From assembly GCA_023014485.1 (NCBI GenBank), contig JAJOZX010000999.1:839501-903500 (forward strand): 64,000 nucleotides of DNA. The letters run 5' to 3'. Below, piece after piece: positions 50,991 through 61,184 of this stretch. The notes beneath the pieces are model-generated. The model saw only the letters and a list, made by a program, of their open reading frames with translations. It made no database searches and had not been told where the DNA came from. Both the position numbers and the translations under genes were made by a program. The DNA is from Bathynomus jamesi (Eukaryota > Arthropoda > Malacostraca > Isopoda > Cirolanidae). Position 1 is the stretch's first letter. Every line of letters starts with the position of its first letter.

Positions 50991-52468
50991 CGTGCGGCCC
51001 GCATGGGTGATGGCGGGTCACGATCCGGAATGGGGGTGGCCGAAGGCGCCAGTGGAGAGGGCGTAGAAGGGGCAGGGGGGGTTGCCGATGAAGCATCGGC
51101 GTTCGCGGAGGGAGCACATGGGGACACGCTGGTAGTACGGGGAGCCGCGGTAGGAGTCCGCTGGGTGGCAGAGGATGGACTGGGAGTAGTGGACACGGTG
51201 GGTGGAGGCGCGTTGGGAACCGCTGGTGAGGACGGGGTCCGGGAACAGAGATCCTCGGCATACGAGGCACCACGCCGGGCCTCGCAGCCACGCAACCGGT
51301 CCCGCGCCTCCCGAGCGCTGAGAAACTCTGATCAACAGAGGGCCCGAACCTCCCTTTCAAAGAGGAAGGACGGGCAAGAGCGGGATGAAGCAGGGTGTGG
51401 TCCATGGCAGTTGGTGCAGGAAGGCGGAGCAGTACAGGGCAAGGGGTGGGGAGGGCCGCCGCAGCAGACACACAACGGGGCCGGCTGATGGCAGGAGCTG
51501 CTTACGTGGCCAAACCTATTGCACTGAAAACAGCGCGTAGGATCTGGCACGTATGGTCGTACTGAGAATTCGCACGCTCGTCTCTCACCAAAGCCCCAGA
51601 ATACCGAAACGGGGGGCACCAGTGAGTCAAAAGTGAGGAGCAGGCGAGGAGAAGGGGCGGTTGGGGATCGCGATCTGTCGGGAAAGCAGTACACACTCAC
51701 AACACCCTGGGAGGCGAGGTCAATCTGGAGGTCTTCCACCGGGATGGGTAGAAGACGAGCAGCGTACATTGTGCCCTGGCACTGATTGAGGCGGGGGTGG
51801 GGGGACACCGTAATCCCGCAGCCCAGGACATTGGGGATAGCGAGCAGAGAGGTGGTTTCGACAGAGGAACACGACCTTATCAGAATGGAGCCATCCATCT
51901 GAGGCCGAAGGTCAAAACGAGCCATCCCCGTCACCCCATGGATCGCTCGAAAGAGGCATTCATGGTTAGTGGGGAGGGGCTTGGAGGAGGAGGGGTGGAG
52001 GACGAGGAACTTGTCCACCGTCCTAAGGCCGAGCGAAGATGTCGGGCCAAACACCACCGGTACTTCGAGGGGACGGGGAGACGAGAAAGGCGGGCAGCGA
52101 CGTCGGGTCCCAGGGGCCGAGGTGGCTGGGGGCGGTGAGGCCCGACCGGAGTGGGAGGCGACCGGGGCCGCGGGCTTCCTACCCGAGGGCGAAAAAGCAG
52201 GTGGGTCCCTATCGGGACGTGGAATATGGGGGGATCCAGGGGTCAGGGGGTCCACTGCAGGTCCAGCCGCCACTGGCGGGGGTCGGGCAGCGGCGCCACG
52301 AGCCTGGGGAAGAGAGGGAGAGGAGGTGTCGGCAAGAAGAGCAGACGGGGTGGGCGAGGGCTGCCGACTGCCCTTACCAGACCCAAGGTCCAAAGAGGTA
52401 GTCAGAGGGAGGTCAGATGCACAAGCCGGGTCGTCAACGAGGTCCATTAGATTTGTAAGTGTTTCCAT
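50987..52468 (-). pseudogene. I-clade LINE ORF1 (Gag-like, three zinc knuckles)
   Basis: ATG at 52468 (METLTNLMDLVDDPACASDL) opens 378 codons. A Pro/Ser-rich N-terminus is followed by a folded middle (VDKFLVLHPSSSKPLPTNHE, MDGSILIRSCSSVETTSLL) and three Cys-rich knuckles at about residues 314-366: CFQCNRFGHVSSSC, CVCCGGPPHPLPC, CTNCHGPHPASSRSC. An in-frame TGA at 51332 splits off the conserved tail (SEFLSAREARDRLRGCEARR then GASYAEDL, to 50987). The protein would coat LINE RNA and act as nucleic acid chaperone. Only one lesion, so a fairly young copy. Confidence 0.85.
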
Positions 52469-53176
52469 AAAGAAAGTTTTTATTGTTGTTTCGCGCCCGG
52501 GGCCGCGGGGAACCGATTACCCAGGGCCCAAGGGGACCAAGCGCACACCGGCGGGGGATGGGTGCCTCATCCCATGTAGGTACCCCCGTTTCAAAAGGGG
52601 CCCTTGCAGCGTCGAAAGTTCTCCCCCGCTGGCAGCAAAGACCAAGGCCCCCCAGGGTCCCAGGCCTGGGCACCCTACCAGCCAACTTAGTCCGGCCCCG
52701 GCCATGGGAGCGAGACCCCCAGCGACCAGCCCCGGCAGCCCACAGGGCGCGCGAAGTGAACAGAGAAAGCAGAAAAAACAGAGGGGGCAAGGAAGAGGGT
52801 AAAGAGGGGAAGACAGGAAAGAGGGGGCTGTAGGATAGCAGGGTATGCTAAAAGTCCACTTCGCAACCGGGTGGGGGACCCGGCAGGGCCCCCAGCCATG
52901 GCTGACCCCCCTCACCACATGGAGGCAGGAGCCCGCGGGCGATCCACCCCAGAAAGACCGCCCGCGGGGAGGGGGGGAGTTAATTATTATACCTTGGTGT
53001 ACATACTACCATAAAATTTGTGTATTCAACTTTTTGCTCATTCTGGGAAGTAACCTGATTAACTGATGTACCAGAACAAGGAAATAATAGCAGAATTTAA
53101 AATTATGTACCAACATGCTGGTATTTCCTAAGAGTTCCTGCACCTTAAAATTTGCCACTACACCCATGCAGAAAGA

Positions 53177-53670
53177 CAAAAACTACATAGCTATATATTA
53201 TATTATCATTAGCTATAGATTTATATAAACCAAAGAATTTCTTTGAATCCTTATTGCTATTTCTAGCTAGATTTATTTCACTAAGTCTTTTGCTATTCCT
53301 AATCAAACTATTTAACTTGTTGACTAATATACAGAAAAGGACAAGTCCTGGGTTCAGATAATTGACTAGGCTATACTTTTATAACTAGTTTTTGATGATG
53401 ATTCCAAATATGATAGTTGTTTCTTGTGCAAATGCTCAGTATTTTTAGTTATATCTGAAGGAGGCCACACATTAATTCCCACCTCCCACAGTAATTATAT
53501 ACAAGTACGGTACAATTTAACACCTATTTAGGTTAGGTTTTTTATATGTTTTAACCCATATTTTCCCTCTTCTTCAAAGCCCTGCCCACTTTTGTTGGGG
53601 GTTCAGTATTCTTGGGGGAAGAAGGGGTAACTCTAGAAAAACACATTTGCATAGGAAATGAATATCACCA
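53177..53670. other. No gene seen
   Basis: AT-rich DNA between the hAT-like element and piggyBac. No motif found. Confidence 0.5.
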
Positions 53671-53993
53671 TTAACCCTTTCACTGCGTCCCATTCTGATA
53701 CGCCCTGTGCGTGCCACGCTAATACCCCAGAACGAAAGCTGTGCGTATAAATGCGCCAGAAAATAAACTTGAATTATTTTTTTGCTTCGTCTTTTGTTTG
53801 CCTTTAAAATAGGTTTTCTATCAATAATATTTTCAGTTTTTCATGGGTAACAAAAAAATAAAGGTTAAAATGAAATAAAATAGAGATATCTTTATTTAGT
53901 TAACTAAAAGTTAAATGCTGAGTGATAAATTTTGAAACATGGTTCGGCGCATAACCCTGAGGTATCGGAGCATGTCTCGCATTGAAAATGTAC

Positions 53994-55642
53994 TCATTTT
54001 TCTATTCCATGGGCATAACATACCCTGCATCTCTTTGTTGGTCTTGGGATACATTCAGAATTTGATGTAATTTTCTTGGTAAAATGTTTTCCAACTAGTC
54101 TTGGAACTACTGATTTCTTCAAGTTAGGTTCATCTGCAGATGTCAGTCCTTTTATAATCTCATGGCAAAAGTCTAGAAAGGGAACTTTTCCCTTTTTTAT
54201 GAGATTATAAATTCCACAAGCATCTAGTACTCGGACCTGAATCAAATGCATTGCCAGCTTCTTATACCATTTTAGAGACTTTCTTGAGACAGAGTAATAA
54301 TGCAGTATTTGGTCTGTTCAGTCTACATATCCCATATGTTTGTTGTATTCATGTACGCAAGCTGGAATGGTTTTTTCGACTCGACCTTCCTTTGACCTAC
54401 ATGTTACTGTCACATCACTGTTCGAATGGTAATTGGAGTGCATGCAAACTCTTCTCTTGTCATGAAACACAAGGGAAAGCAGTTCAGGAGTCTCAAAGGC
54501 AAGTTTTTTTCCTTTTGCCACATTCATAGTTTTCATAGCATGGCATAAGCCCTTACGATTACTTCTAACAGTCCCTGCAGCACCAGTTTTATTATCACTA
54601 AGGTATTTGTATAGTTTTGGTGATGTATAGAAGTTATCAGTGAAGATGTTGTGACCTTTTCCTAAATATTTTTCCATCATACTTACTACAATACTTTCAG
54701 TCTTAGAAAAATCAGCAACAGTTTCCATGGTCCCGGTATATATTTTATATTTCAAAGTAACACAATTTTCATCCACAAGTTTGAAATTTTTTATCCCAAA
54801 ATGTGATCTTTTTGTTTTTATGTATTGCCAGAAACTGAGTCTGCCCTTCCACAGCAACAAAGATTCATCCAAACTTAGATTCTGAGAAGTTGAATATTTT
54901 GATTCAAGAGCAGATGTCATCAACTCAATAAAGTCATGCAATTTCACCATCTTCCCCCCTCTTTCCTTCAACATCTCATCTGCATTGTCAGCAAAATGCA
55001 AAAAAGAAAGAATGTTGGTAAATCTGTCTCTTTTCATGATTGCTGTAAATACTGGAGTAGCATAAAAACTGTCGGTTGACCTATACATACCTATCTTGGG
55101 TTTTTGTATAATACCCATGAGAAGTAAAAGCCCTATAAATTGCTTCATTTCTGTAAACGTAGTTGGGAGTTGGGACCCATGCACTATACCGAGATGTTGA
55201 TTTCCGATTAGGTGTAGCAGCCAGAAATTGAGTTGCATATTTGTTTGTTTCTGTAACCATTAGCTCAATTACTTCTTTGGCAAAAACTTCACAAAAAACA
55301 TCATACATCGTATGAGTTTGACCATTGAAGAGCACTTTATTTTCACCAGTAAACTGCCACCCACCTCTGGTACAGCCTATATTTTCACCAATTTCCTGCC
55401 ATTCAAAATTCTCGCTAGATTTTGTTGCTTTAGGCAGATCTCTTTCCAAAAGTAGCTACCACATTTTCTTCATCATCGTCACTACATGATGTGTTTTGTA
55501 TAATATCCTGTACATTATCTTGCGCCCAGTCATCCTCACTTTCACATTCTATATCACTTTCAGAATACATTGAGAGATATTCGTTTATATCATTCTCATC
55601 TAGAGAGGATTTTTTACGCTTATTACTGCTTGTGGATGCCAT
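53994..55642 (-). pseudogene. piggyBac transposase, two frameshifts and one stop
   Basis: ATG 55642 (MASTSSNKRKKSSLDENDIN) opens an acidic N-terminus. A frameshift near 55440 leads to TKSSENFEWQEIG and FAKEVIELMVTETNKYATQF. A second shift near 55165 leads to TEMKQFIGLLLLMGIIQKPK. The catalytic core is open: LSLDESLLLWKGRLSFWQYI (Asp 1), NIFTDNFYTSPKLYKYL (Asp 2), and YNKHMGYVD (Asp 3), then a single in-frame TGA at 54318-54320. The frame continues ILHYYSVSRKSLKWYKKLAM to the Cys-rich end RCRVCYAHGIEK (stop at 53994). All three catalytic Asp remain. It cuts and pastes at TTAA when intact. Confidence 0.92.
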
Positions 55643-55761
55643 GCTGAACTGATTGGGGGAGTCTATTTCACTCCCCCCTCTGGTGAGCTGAGAGTCAGAA
55701 AATAAAAAAAGATGCCAAATACCACCATATTGATGTCTAATATTAGTCAGGGAACTAACTA

Positions 55762-56483
55762 CAGTAGTCCCTCGCCATATCGCGGTTCACATTTCGCGGA
55801 CTCGGTGCATCGCGGTTTTTTCTAGCCGAAATAAAATACGTACTCTAATTGAGTTGACAAAGAACCGCGAGATAGGAAAACCAGCGAAGCTTGTGCTGCT
55901 TGAGCTACTTTGCCTATATGATACCGTACACGGCACACCATTGGCCGATGGATGAGACGCGACCAATCAGAGCACGCTGTTCAGTATCCTGGGCGCTGAT
56001 TGGCTTAGCGTTCGTCGCATCTCGATCTGCAGCCTACCGAAGCATTCAGCATCTCGCCTTGCTCAGTTCGCTTCCACGTGTTATTCATTTAGAAGAGATG
56101 TAATGCTCTTCTTTGCTGTGCAGTACATTCATCTCATCATCATCATCACCTTCATCGTTCAGTACTGCACAGCTAATTCATAGTCATCATTCAAGTTTTA
56201 GTATCTTCGCTGGTGAGTACCCATACGAAATTTTAATGTTGGTAAAATTATTAAAAAATACTGTATATACAAATGTTTTCTTTTTAAAATACTGTTAGTC
56301 TCTTTCATACTCCGAGTGTAGAAAGTGTTTATAAGAGCGTGGGAAAGGTTTATAAGAGTGCGGGGAGGGTTTATAAAGGCGTAAAGTAAAATACGTAATA
56401 AACATATCGTTTCTACTTCGCGGATTTTCACCTATCGCGGGGGGTTCTGGAACGTAACCCCCACGATATTCGAGGGAATACTG
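55762..56483. mobile_element. Tigger/pogo-like MITE, copy 2
   Basis: Ends CAGTAGTCCCTCGCCATATC and ...TTCGAGGGAATACTG with TA on both sides (55760-55761, 56484-56485). Almost identical to 4643-5365, including the CCAAT cluster. It lies upstream of the piggyBac gene, inside that element. Confidence 0.92.
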
Positions 56484-56613
56484 TACATTGTTCTATTAGG
56501 AACGAGGGGGTTCATAGACTGTTTAGTAAACGTGGAAAACAATGTTTACCATGCGTCCTGAGTCAGGCTTTTTTATGGTAAACATAGTTTACCACACACA
56601 CTGAAAGGGTTAA

Positions 56614-57011
56614 AAATAGGAAAAAAGATCTAGAAAAACAGAGATTTGTGTCTGAACCTAGGAGTGGTCCTTTTCTGTATAGTTACCAACTTATTTCTTA
56701 ACTGCTTATAATTATCTCATTTTGGCTATTTCCTTCCTGATCTTATTATTTCTAATAATTCTGAAAGTACATCTAAATTGTATATTCTCTAAAATTTCTT
56801 TGAATCTAGACCATATCTCAATAGCATTTGTGGTAAAACTTTACTATCAAAACAGTATTCAGAGACAAGTCTCCATAGGGCCCTACTTACTAACCAAACC
56901 TAGTCAACTCTAATCAACCTAATGTAATTTAGGTTAATTGTAAGGAGGGTATACGTATACTTTAGCATCAGAAATTATAACTACTACTATTATTATTATT
57001 ATAATTATTAT
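56614..57011. other. No gene seen
   Basis: AT-rich; a short (ATT)n run at 56985-57015. No motif found. Confidence 0.5.
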
Positions 57012-57475
57012 TAAAAGTATTAAAATTATATTATGGAAGATATACAAATAACCACTGGAGACATAGCTATAACAGGCAATAGCGGAGCTACCAGGGAGTT
57101 CAGCCCCTTGTCCAGAAGGAATTGGAGCCAAGATTCTTAAGGAATGCAAACATACTTTATCTCTGCCTTTGCAAATCCTATGGAGATCCTCACTAGACAC
57201 CAGTAGAATACCACCAATCTTGAAACGAGCAAATATTACCCCATTATTAAAAATATTAAAATTATATTATGGAAGATATACAAATAACCACTGAAGACAT
57301 AGCTAAAACAAGCAGTAGCAGAGCTACCAGGGAGTTCAGCCCCTTGTCCAGATGGAATTGGAGCCACGATTCTTAAGGAATGCAAACATACTTTATCTCT
57401 GCCTTTGCAAATCCTGTGGAGATCCTCACTAGACACTAGTAGAATACCACCAATCTTGAAACGAGCAAATATTAC
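57012..57475 (+). repeat. Tandem duplication of a LINE RT segment, ~234-bp period
   Basis: The block from ATTAAAATTATATTATGGAA through AACGAGCAAATATTACCCCA occurs at 57020-57242 and again at 57250-57480 with few differences. Confidence 0.9.
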
Positions 57476-57589
57476 CCCAATCTACAAAAGAGGCAAAAGA
57501 AAGGAAGCCAAGAACTATAGACCCATATCCTTGACTTTGCATATTATCATAATATTTGAGAAAGTTCTGAAACGCCACATTGTCAATTT
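57012..57589 (+). pseudogene. LINE fragment (CR1/Jockey-like), RT N-terminal half
   Basis: The second duplicate reads PCPDGIGATILKECK in one frame and LSLPLQILWRSSLDTSRIPP, ILKRANITPIYKRGKRKEAK, NYRPISLTLHIIIIFEKVLK, RHIVNLVK in the open frame 57405-57623. These are RT fingers motifs (PGPDGI, KRANITPIFKxG, NYRPISLTS). It is broken at 57589 by the foldback at 57590-59061 and seems to continue at 59070. Confidence 0.8.
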
Positions 57590-58129
57590 GGTAAAACTTT
57601 ACAAGACACCTGTATTGCCATGAAACATGCTACAGCAATGAAACCTATATCAATCGATAGAGCAGAAAAAATGGTGCAAGCAGCTATGTAACATTTTGAA
57701 AATATTAGAAAATAAAGTTATGACACTATGAAGATGTTACTTGGCCTATCATAGCTTACACCATTTGGATCCTTTCTGTTTCATGTACTGTTTCCAATTT
57801 TGTTGAAAATAAAGTATTTAATATCTAGGTTAACTGAATGCCTGGTTAGGTCAACTGAATACCCAGTTAGGTCAACTGTATGCCCTTGATGATTAGTTGG
57901 TATTATTATAGTATTACACCCGTCTAACGTCCAGCAATTATTATATGTTCATTAAGTAGATTTTTTAATTCTAAGACACTTTCCTTCTATAGCATTTCCG
58001 TCGCAAATGCTTCATTTTCGAGATATAAACATTTTTTTGGTGTGTATCTAGTGTGTGTTTGTACGTTCGTTTGTGTGTTCGCTTGTGTGTTCATTTGTGT
58101 GACTGTTACATGTCTGCCCAATCACTGCA

Positions 58130-58443
58130 CTCCATCCATTTCGAATTTGAATTACTTTGCTACCGGAGTGGCTTCATGTGACACGTGCTTGTTTGATTAT
58201 TACCGCTGTATTGTCGCTTTCTACGAAAATTTAGAAAAAAGTGTTGAGTTTCTGCATGCTCACAGTGTTCTACCGACAGTAGTGAAGCATCCACATTGTA
58301 AAATGGAGTGCACATATCGTCAAGACCAGAAACTGTGGCGTAGAAAAAGCTACGTTGTGCTTAAAATGAAGAAAAGACGGTACTGTGATTATTCTGTCTT
58401 AGATTTTAAAGGTAATTCCTATTTTTCTTTTAGGTTAGGATAG
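58130..58443 (+). pseudogene. Merlin-like transposase, N-terminal zinc region
   Basis: The plus-strand frame (ATG at 58042, upstream part low complexity) encodes AHSVLPTVVKHPHCKMECTY, then RQDQKLWRRKSYVVLKMKKR and RYCDYSVLDFKGNSYFS. It resembles the zinc-ribbon N-terminus of IS1016/ISXO2-type transposases (GLLP..CPxC...W.C......C.YS.SD.KGTFFE). One Cys of the first pair is His (PHCK), and the Cys after LW is Arg, so zinc binding is probably lost. It ends in the TTAGG-like minisatellite. Confidence 0.6.
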
Positions 58444-58577
58444 GTTAGGTTTAGTTGTCAGGATAGGTCAGGTCAGGATAGGTCAGGATAGGTCAGGATA
58501 GGTCAGGTCAGGTCAGGATAGGTCAGGTCAGGATAGGTCAGGTCAGGATAGGTCAGGTCAGGATAGGTCAGGTCAAT
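58432..58577. repeat. Minisatellite of TTAGG/TCAGG-like units
   Basis: Built of GGTCAGGATA and GGTCA units after an initial GGTTAGGATAGG, i.e. TCAGG/TTAGG-related pentamers in higher order. Confidence 0.9.
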
Positions 58578-58800
58578 TTTGAAGGTGAAATTTGTTTTTC
58601 CTATGGTTTTTGATGTGTTTTGAGCGAATCTGACCTTCAAAACTGTCGGAAATGACTCGTTTTCTGTGATTTCCCCCACATTGCCGGCTGGGGGAGGGGG
58701 GGGGGTCTAAAAAACGAGTCATTTCCGACGGTTTTGAAGGTCAGATTCATTCAAAACACATCAAAAACCATAGGAAAAACATAAATTTCACCTCCAAAGG
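58574..58800. repeat. Hairpin inside the Merlin-like element
   Basis: GGTGAAATTTGTTTTTCCTA ... GAAATGACTCGTTTT pairs with AAAACGAGTCATTTCC ... GGAAAAACATAAATTTCACC, around a G-rich loop near 58690. Related CATTTCCGNCGGAAAT wording occurs in the palindrome at 59591-60354. Confidence 0.85.
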
Positions 58801-59590
58801 GAGATGGGTGTAATACTATAAATTTATCGATTAGTTAAATTATGATATTTTCATTAAAACTAATAAAAATATCACGCCTTAACCTAACCAATCATTATGG
58901 GTATACAGCTAACCTAACTGGGCAGTCACTTTACCTACATTAAATATCTTTTCAAAATGATACATAGCTACTTCCACCATTTTTTCTGCTCTATCAATTG
59001 ATATATGTTTCGTTACTGTAGCATGTTTCATGGCAATGCAGGTGTCTTGTAAAGCTTTACCATCAATTTTATGGACCAAATAAATGCCTAAAAGAATAAT
59101 TCAACTACACTGGACCCACAGGAAAAGATATTGTACAAACTGATCATGTAAGGGATCTAGGGGTTATATTATCTGGAGATGCAATATTCAACAGGCATAT
59201 TGACAAAGTAATCTCCTCATGCAAACAACTAATAGGATATATACCGAGGAAATTCAGAACTAGGGACAGTATAAACATGCTTACCCTATGGAAATCACTT
59301 TTCTTTCACACATCAACTATTGCTCTCAATTATGGTTTCCCACAAACAGAATAAATTGCTAAAAATTGAGGGCCTACAAAAGATCTTTACCTCATATATT
59401 AAACAACCTAATGAGCAACAGGTGAGTAAAAACAAATTAAACTACTGGGATAGGCTCGGAGACCTTGACCTTTATTGGACAGAGAGGAGGTTTGAAAGAT
59501 GTATCCTAATCTACACCTAGAAAATTCCAGAAAGGCTTTTAGTTGCCCCAATACCGAACCAATTGTGCCCACCTCGACAAGAACTGGCAG

Positions 59591-60354
59591 TTATTATGTG
59601 TTTTATCACACTCAGTCATTTTACACACCAAAATACATTTTTCTAGTAGTATTTGATATGATTTGTTCAAATATGACCTCCATTTCCGTCGGAAATGAGA
59701 TCCAACAAAGTTATAGTACTTTGAAGTTTGGCTCATTTTCAAGGGAAATAGAAGTCAAAATCTAAGCAAAACACATCAAATATTACTAGAAAAATGTATT
59801 TTGGTATTAATTAACCTAACCTAACCTAACCTAACCTTACCTAACCTAACCCTGGCTAAATGAGCCTAACCCTGGCTAATCGATCCTAACCCTGGCTAAA
59901 TGATCCTAACCCTGGCTAAACGAGCCTAGAGTATTACCTTATTATGGATTAGGTGGTGGATACAGACGAGAGCTCGTTTAGCCAGGGTTAGGATCGTTTA
60001 GCCAGGGTTAGGCTCGTTTAGCCAGGGTTAGGCTCGTTTAGCCAGGGTTAGGCTCATTTAGCCATGATTAGGTTAGGTAAGGTTAGGTAAGGTTAGGTAA
60101 GGTTAGGTAAGGTTAGGTAAGGTTAGGTTAATTAATACCAAAATACATTTTTCTAGTAATATTTGATGTGTTTTGCTTAGATTTTGACTTCCATTTCCCT
60201 TAAAAATGAGTCAAACTTCAAAGTACTATAACTTTGTTGGATCTCATTTCCGACGGAAATGGAGGTCATATTTGAACAAATCACATCAAATACTACTAGA
60301 AAAATGTATTTTGGTGTGTAAAATGACTGTGTGTGATAAAACACATAATAACCA
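59591..60354. mobile_element. 764-bp palindromic element with telomere-like and 22-bp repeats
   Basis: The LINE codons for TRTG are duplicated: AACTGGCAG at 59582-59590 and 60355-60363, a 9-bp duplication. The outer arms (TTATTATGTGTTTTATCACA and its mirror) pair over ~380 bp. Each arm contains (CCTAA)n or its inverse and 4-5 copies of a ~22-bp unit CCTAACCCTGGCTAAACGAG. A short unpaired centre lies at 59940-59970. No gene: frames at 59539-59765 and 60177-60392 are mirror artefacts. A 9-bp duplication suggests a MULE- or Merlin-type transposase. Confidence 0.88.
59810..60130. repeat. TTAGG-type telomere-like tracts and 22-bp minisatellite in inverted array
   Basis: Left: AACCTAACCTAACCTAACC at 59812, then units ending CTGGCTAAATGAG. 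Right: mirror units CTCGTTTAGCCAGGGTTAGG, then GGTTAGGTAAGGTTAGG to 60125. Confidence 0.93.
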
Positions 60355-60600
60355 AACTGGCAGAATGTGTCAAAAACATCACCTCCAATCAAACAGCCTG
60401 AGAAGAATTCAAATTCTTCAATATAATAGTATCTCTAGGCAGGGTTCTCACCTGTTTAACTCCTTGCCTCAGTACCTTAGAGATATAAGTGCAGTCCCAG
60501 TAGATACTTTTAAAAAACATTTGGACATATTTTTAGCCAACATACCCGACCAACCCACAGTGCCAGACCAGCCCTCACAAATTCAATAGTGGACCAAATC

Positions 60601-60984
<384 letters not shown>

Positions 60985-61184
60985 TTAAAAATGTCAAACG
61001 ACTTTCAACGTTAAAGTGAAAATGACACGTAAGAAGCATCTGCAAATAATATATACAGTATAAATATGAAAATGAAAAATTTTATTGGTGGAATAATAAT
61101 AGTAATAATAAAAACTAAAAAAAAAAAGACAAAATGAAAATGAAATTGATGAGAGATAGCAATATTGATATTAAATGCAACTAA

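Larger units (their letters stand above)
47948..52976 (-). mobile_element. I-clade non-LTR retrotransposon, GC-rich, RT core deleted
   Basis: A 9-bp duplication GAGTTAATT flanks it (47939-47947 and 52977-52985). The poly(A) tail (as T at 47948-47978) marks the 3' end of a minus-strand element, and the 5' end is at 52976 in G-rich sequence. It carries gag-like ORF1, endonuclease, RNase H and a C-terminal region, but no RT palm. The insertion is much richer in G+C than the DNA on both sides. Confidence 0.93.
46899..53168. mobile_element. hAT-like non-autonomous element carrying an I-clade LINE
   Basis: The ends are CAGGGGTGTAGTG and CACTACACCCATG, with an 8-bp duplication CAGAAGGA (46891-46898) and CAGAAAGA (53169-53176), one mismatch. 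Apart from the LINE at 47948-52976 about 1.2 kb belongs to it. No hAT gene is visible in 46930-47938 or 52986-53140. Confidence 0.7.
53675..56609 (-). mobile_element. piggyBac transposon, nearly complete
   Basis: The ends are CCCTTTCACTGCGTCCCA and ...TACCACACACACTGAAAGGG, with TTAA at 53671-53674 and 56610-56613. The minus strand encodes the transposase. A 722-bp Tigger-like MITE (55762-56483) is inserted in its 5' region; without it the element is ~2.2 kb, a normal piggyBac size. Confidence 0.95.
57899..58828 (+). mobile_element. Merlin-like (IS1016-type) DNA transposon, deletion derivative
   Basis: Inverted ends share TAGTATTACACCC (57909 and, mirrored, 58805-58817). GATTAGTT is duplicated at 57891-57898 and 58829-58836, an 8-bp duplication as expected for Merlin. 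The first third of a transposase gene is followed by a minisatellite and a hairpin, and the catalytic domain is missing. Confidence 0.65.
57590..59061. mobile_element. Foldback element with 8-bp TSD, carrying family H core and a Merlin-like element
   Basis: Ends GGTAAAACTTTACAAGACAC and GTGTCTTGTAAAGCTTTACC are inverted, flanked by GTCAATTT (57582-57589) and ATCAATTT (59062-59069). The arms pair for ~115 bp (57590-57705 with 58955-59061). Inside lie the family H blocks (GGTCAACTGTATGCCC and TTAACCTAACCAATCATTAT), split by the insertion at 57899-58828. Confidence 0.8.
59070..60600 (+). pseudogene. LINE fragment (CR1/Jockey-like), RT thumb and C-terminus
   Basis: It continues the LINE of 57012-57589. 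Readable blocks, in several frames: DLGVILSGDAIFNRHIDKVI-like (59150), SIMVSHKQNKLLKIEGLQKI (59320), KNKLNYWDRLGDLDLYWTER (59420), VPTSTRTG (59560), then after the palindrome RMCQKHHLQSNSLRRIQILQ (60363) and GSHLFNSLPQYLRDISAVPV (60440), to a stop at 60589. The RT catalytic section between 57.59 and 59.07 kb is deleted. The 3' UTR probably runs to about 60780. Confidence 0.8.

Noticed and set aside
47948..52976. GC-rich block looked like bacterial contamination
   Set aside because: It is bounded by a 9-bp target duplication and a poly(A) tail and encodes a Gag-like protein, endonuclease and RNase H in LINE order, so it is a retrotransposon insertion.
59539..60392. Mirror-image protein frames around the palindrome (SNMTSISVGNEIQQSYSTLK)
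   Set aside because: The two frames are identical because the DNA is a palindrome. There is no independent evidence of coding.
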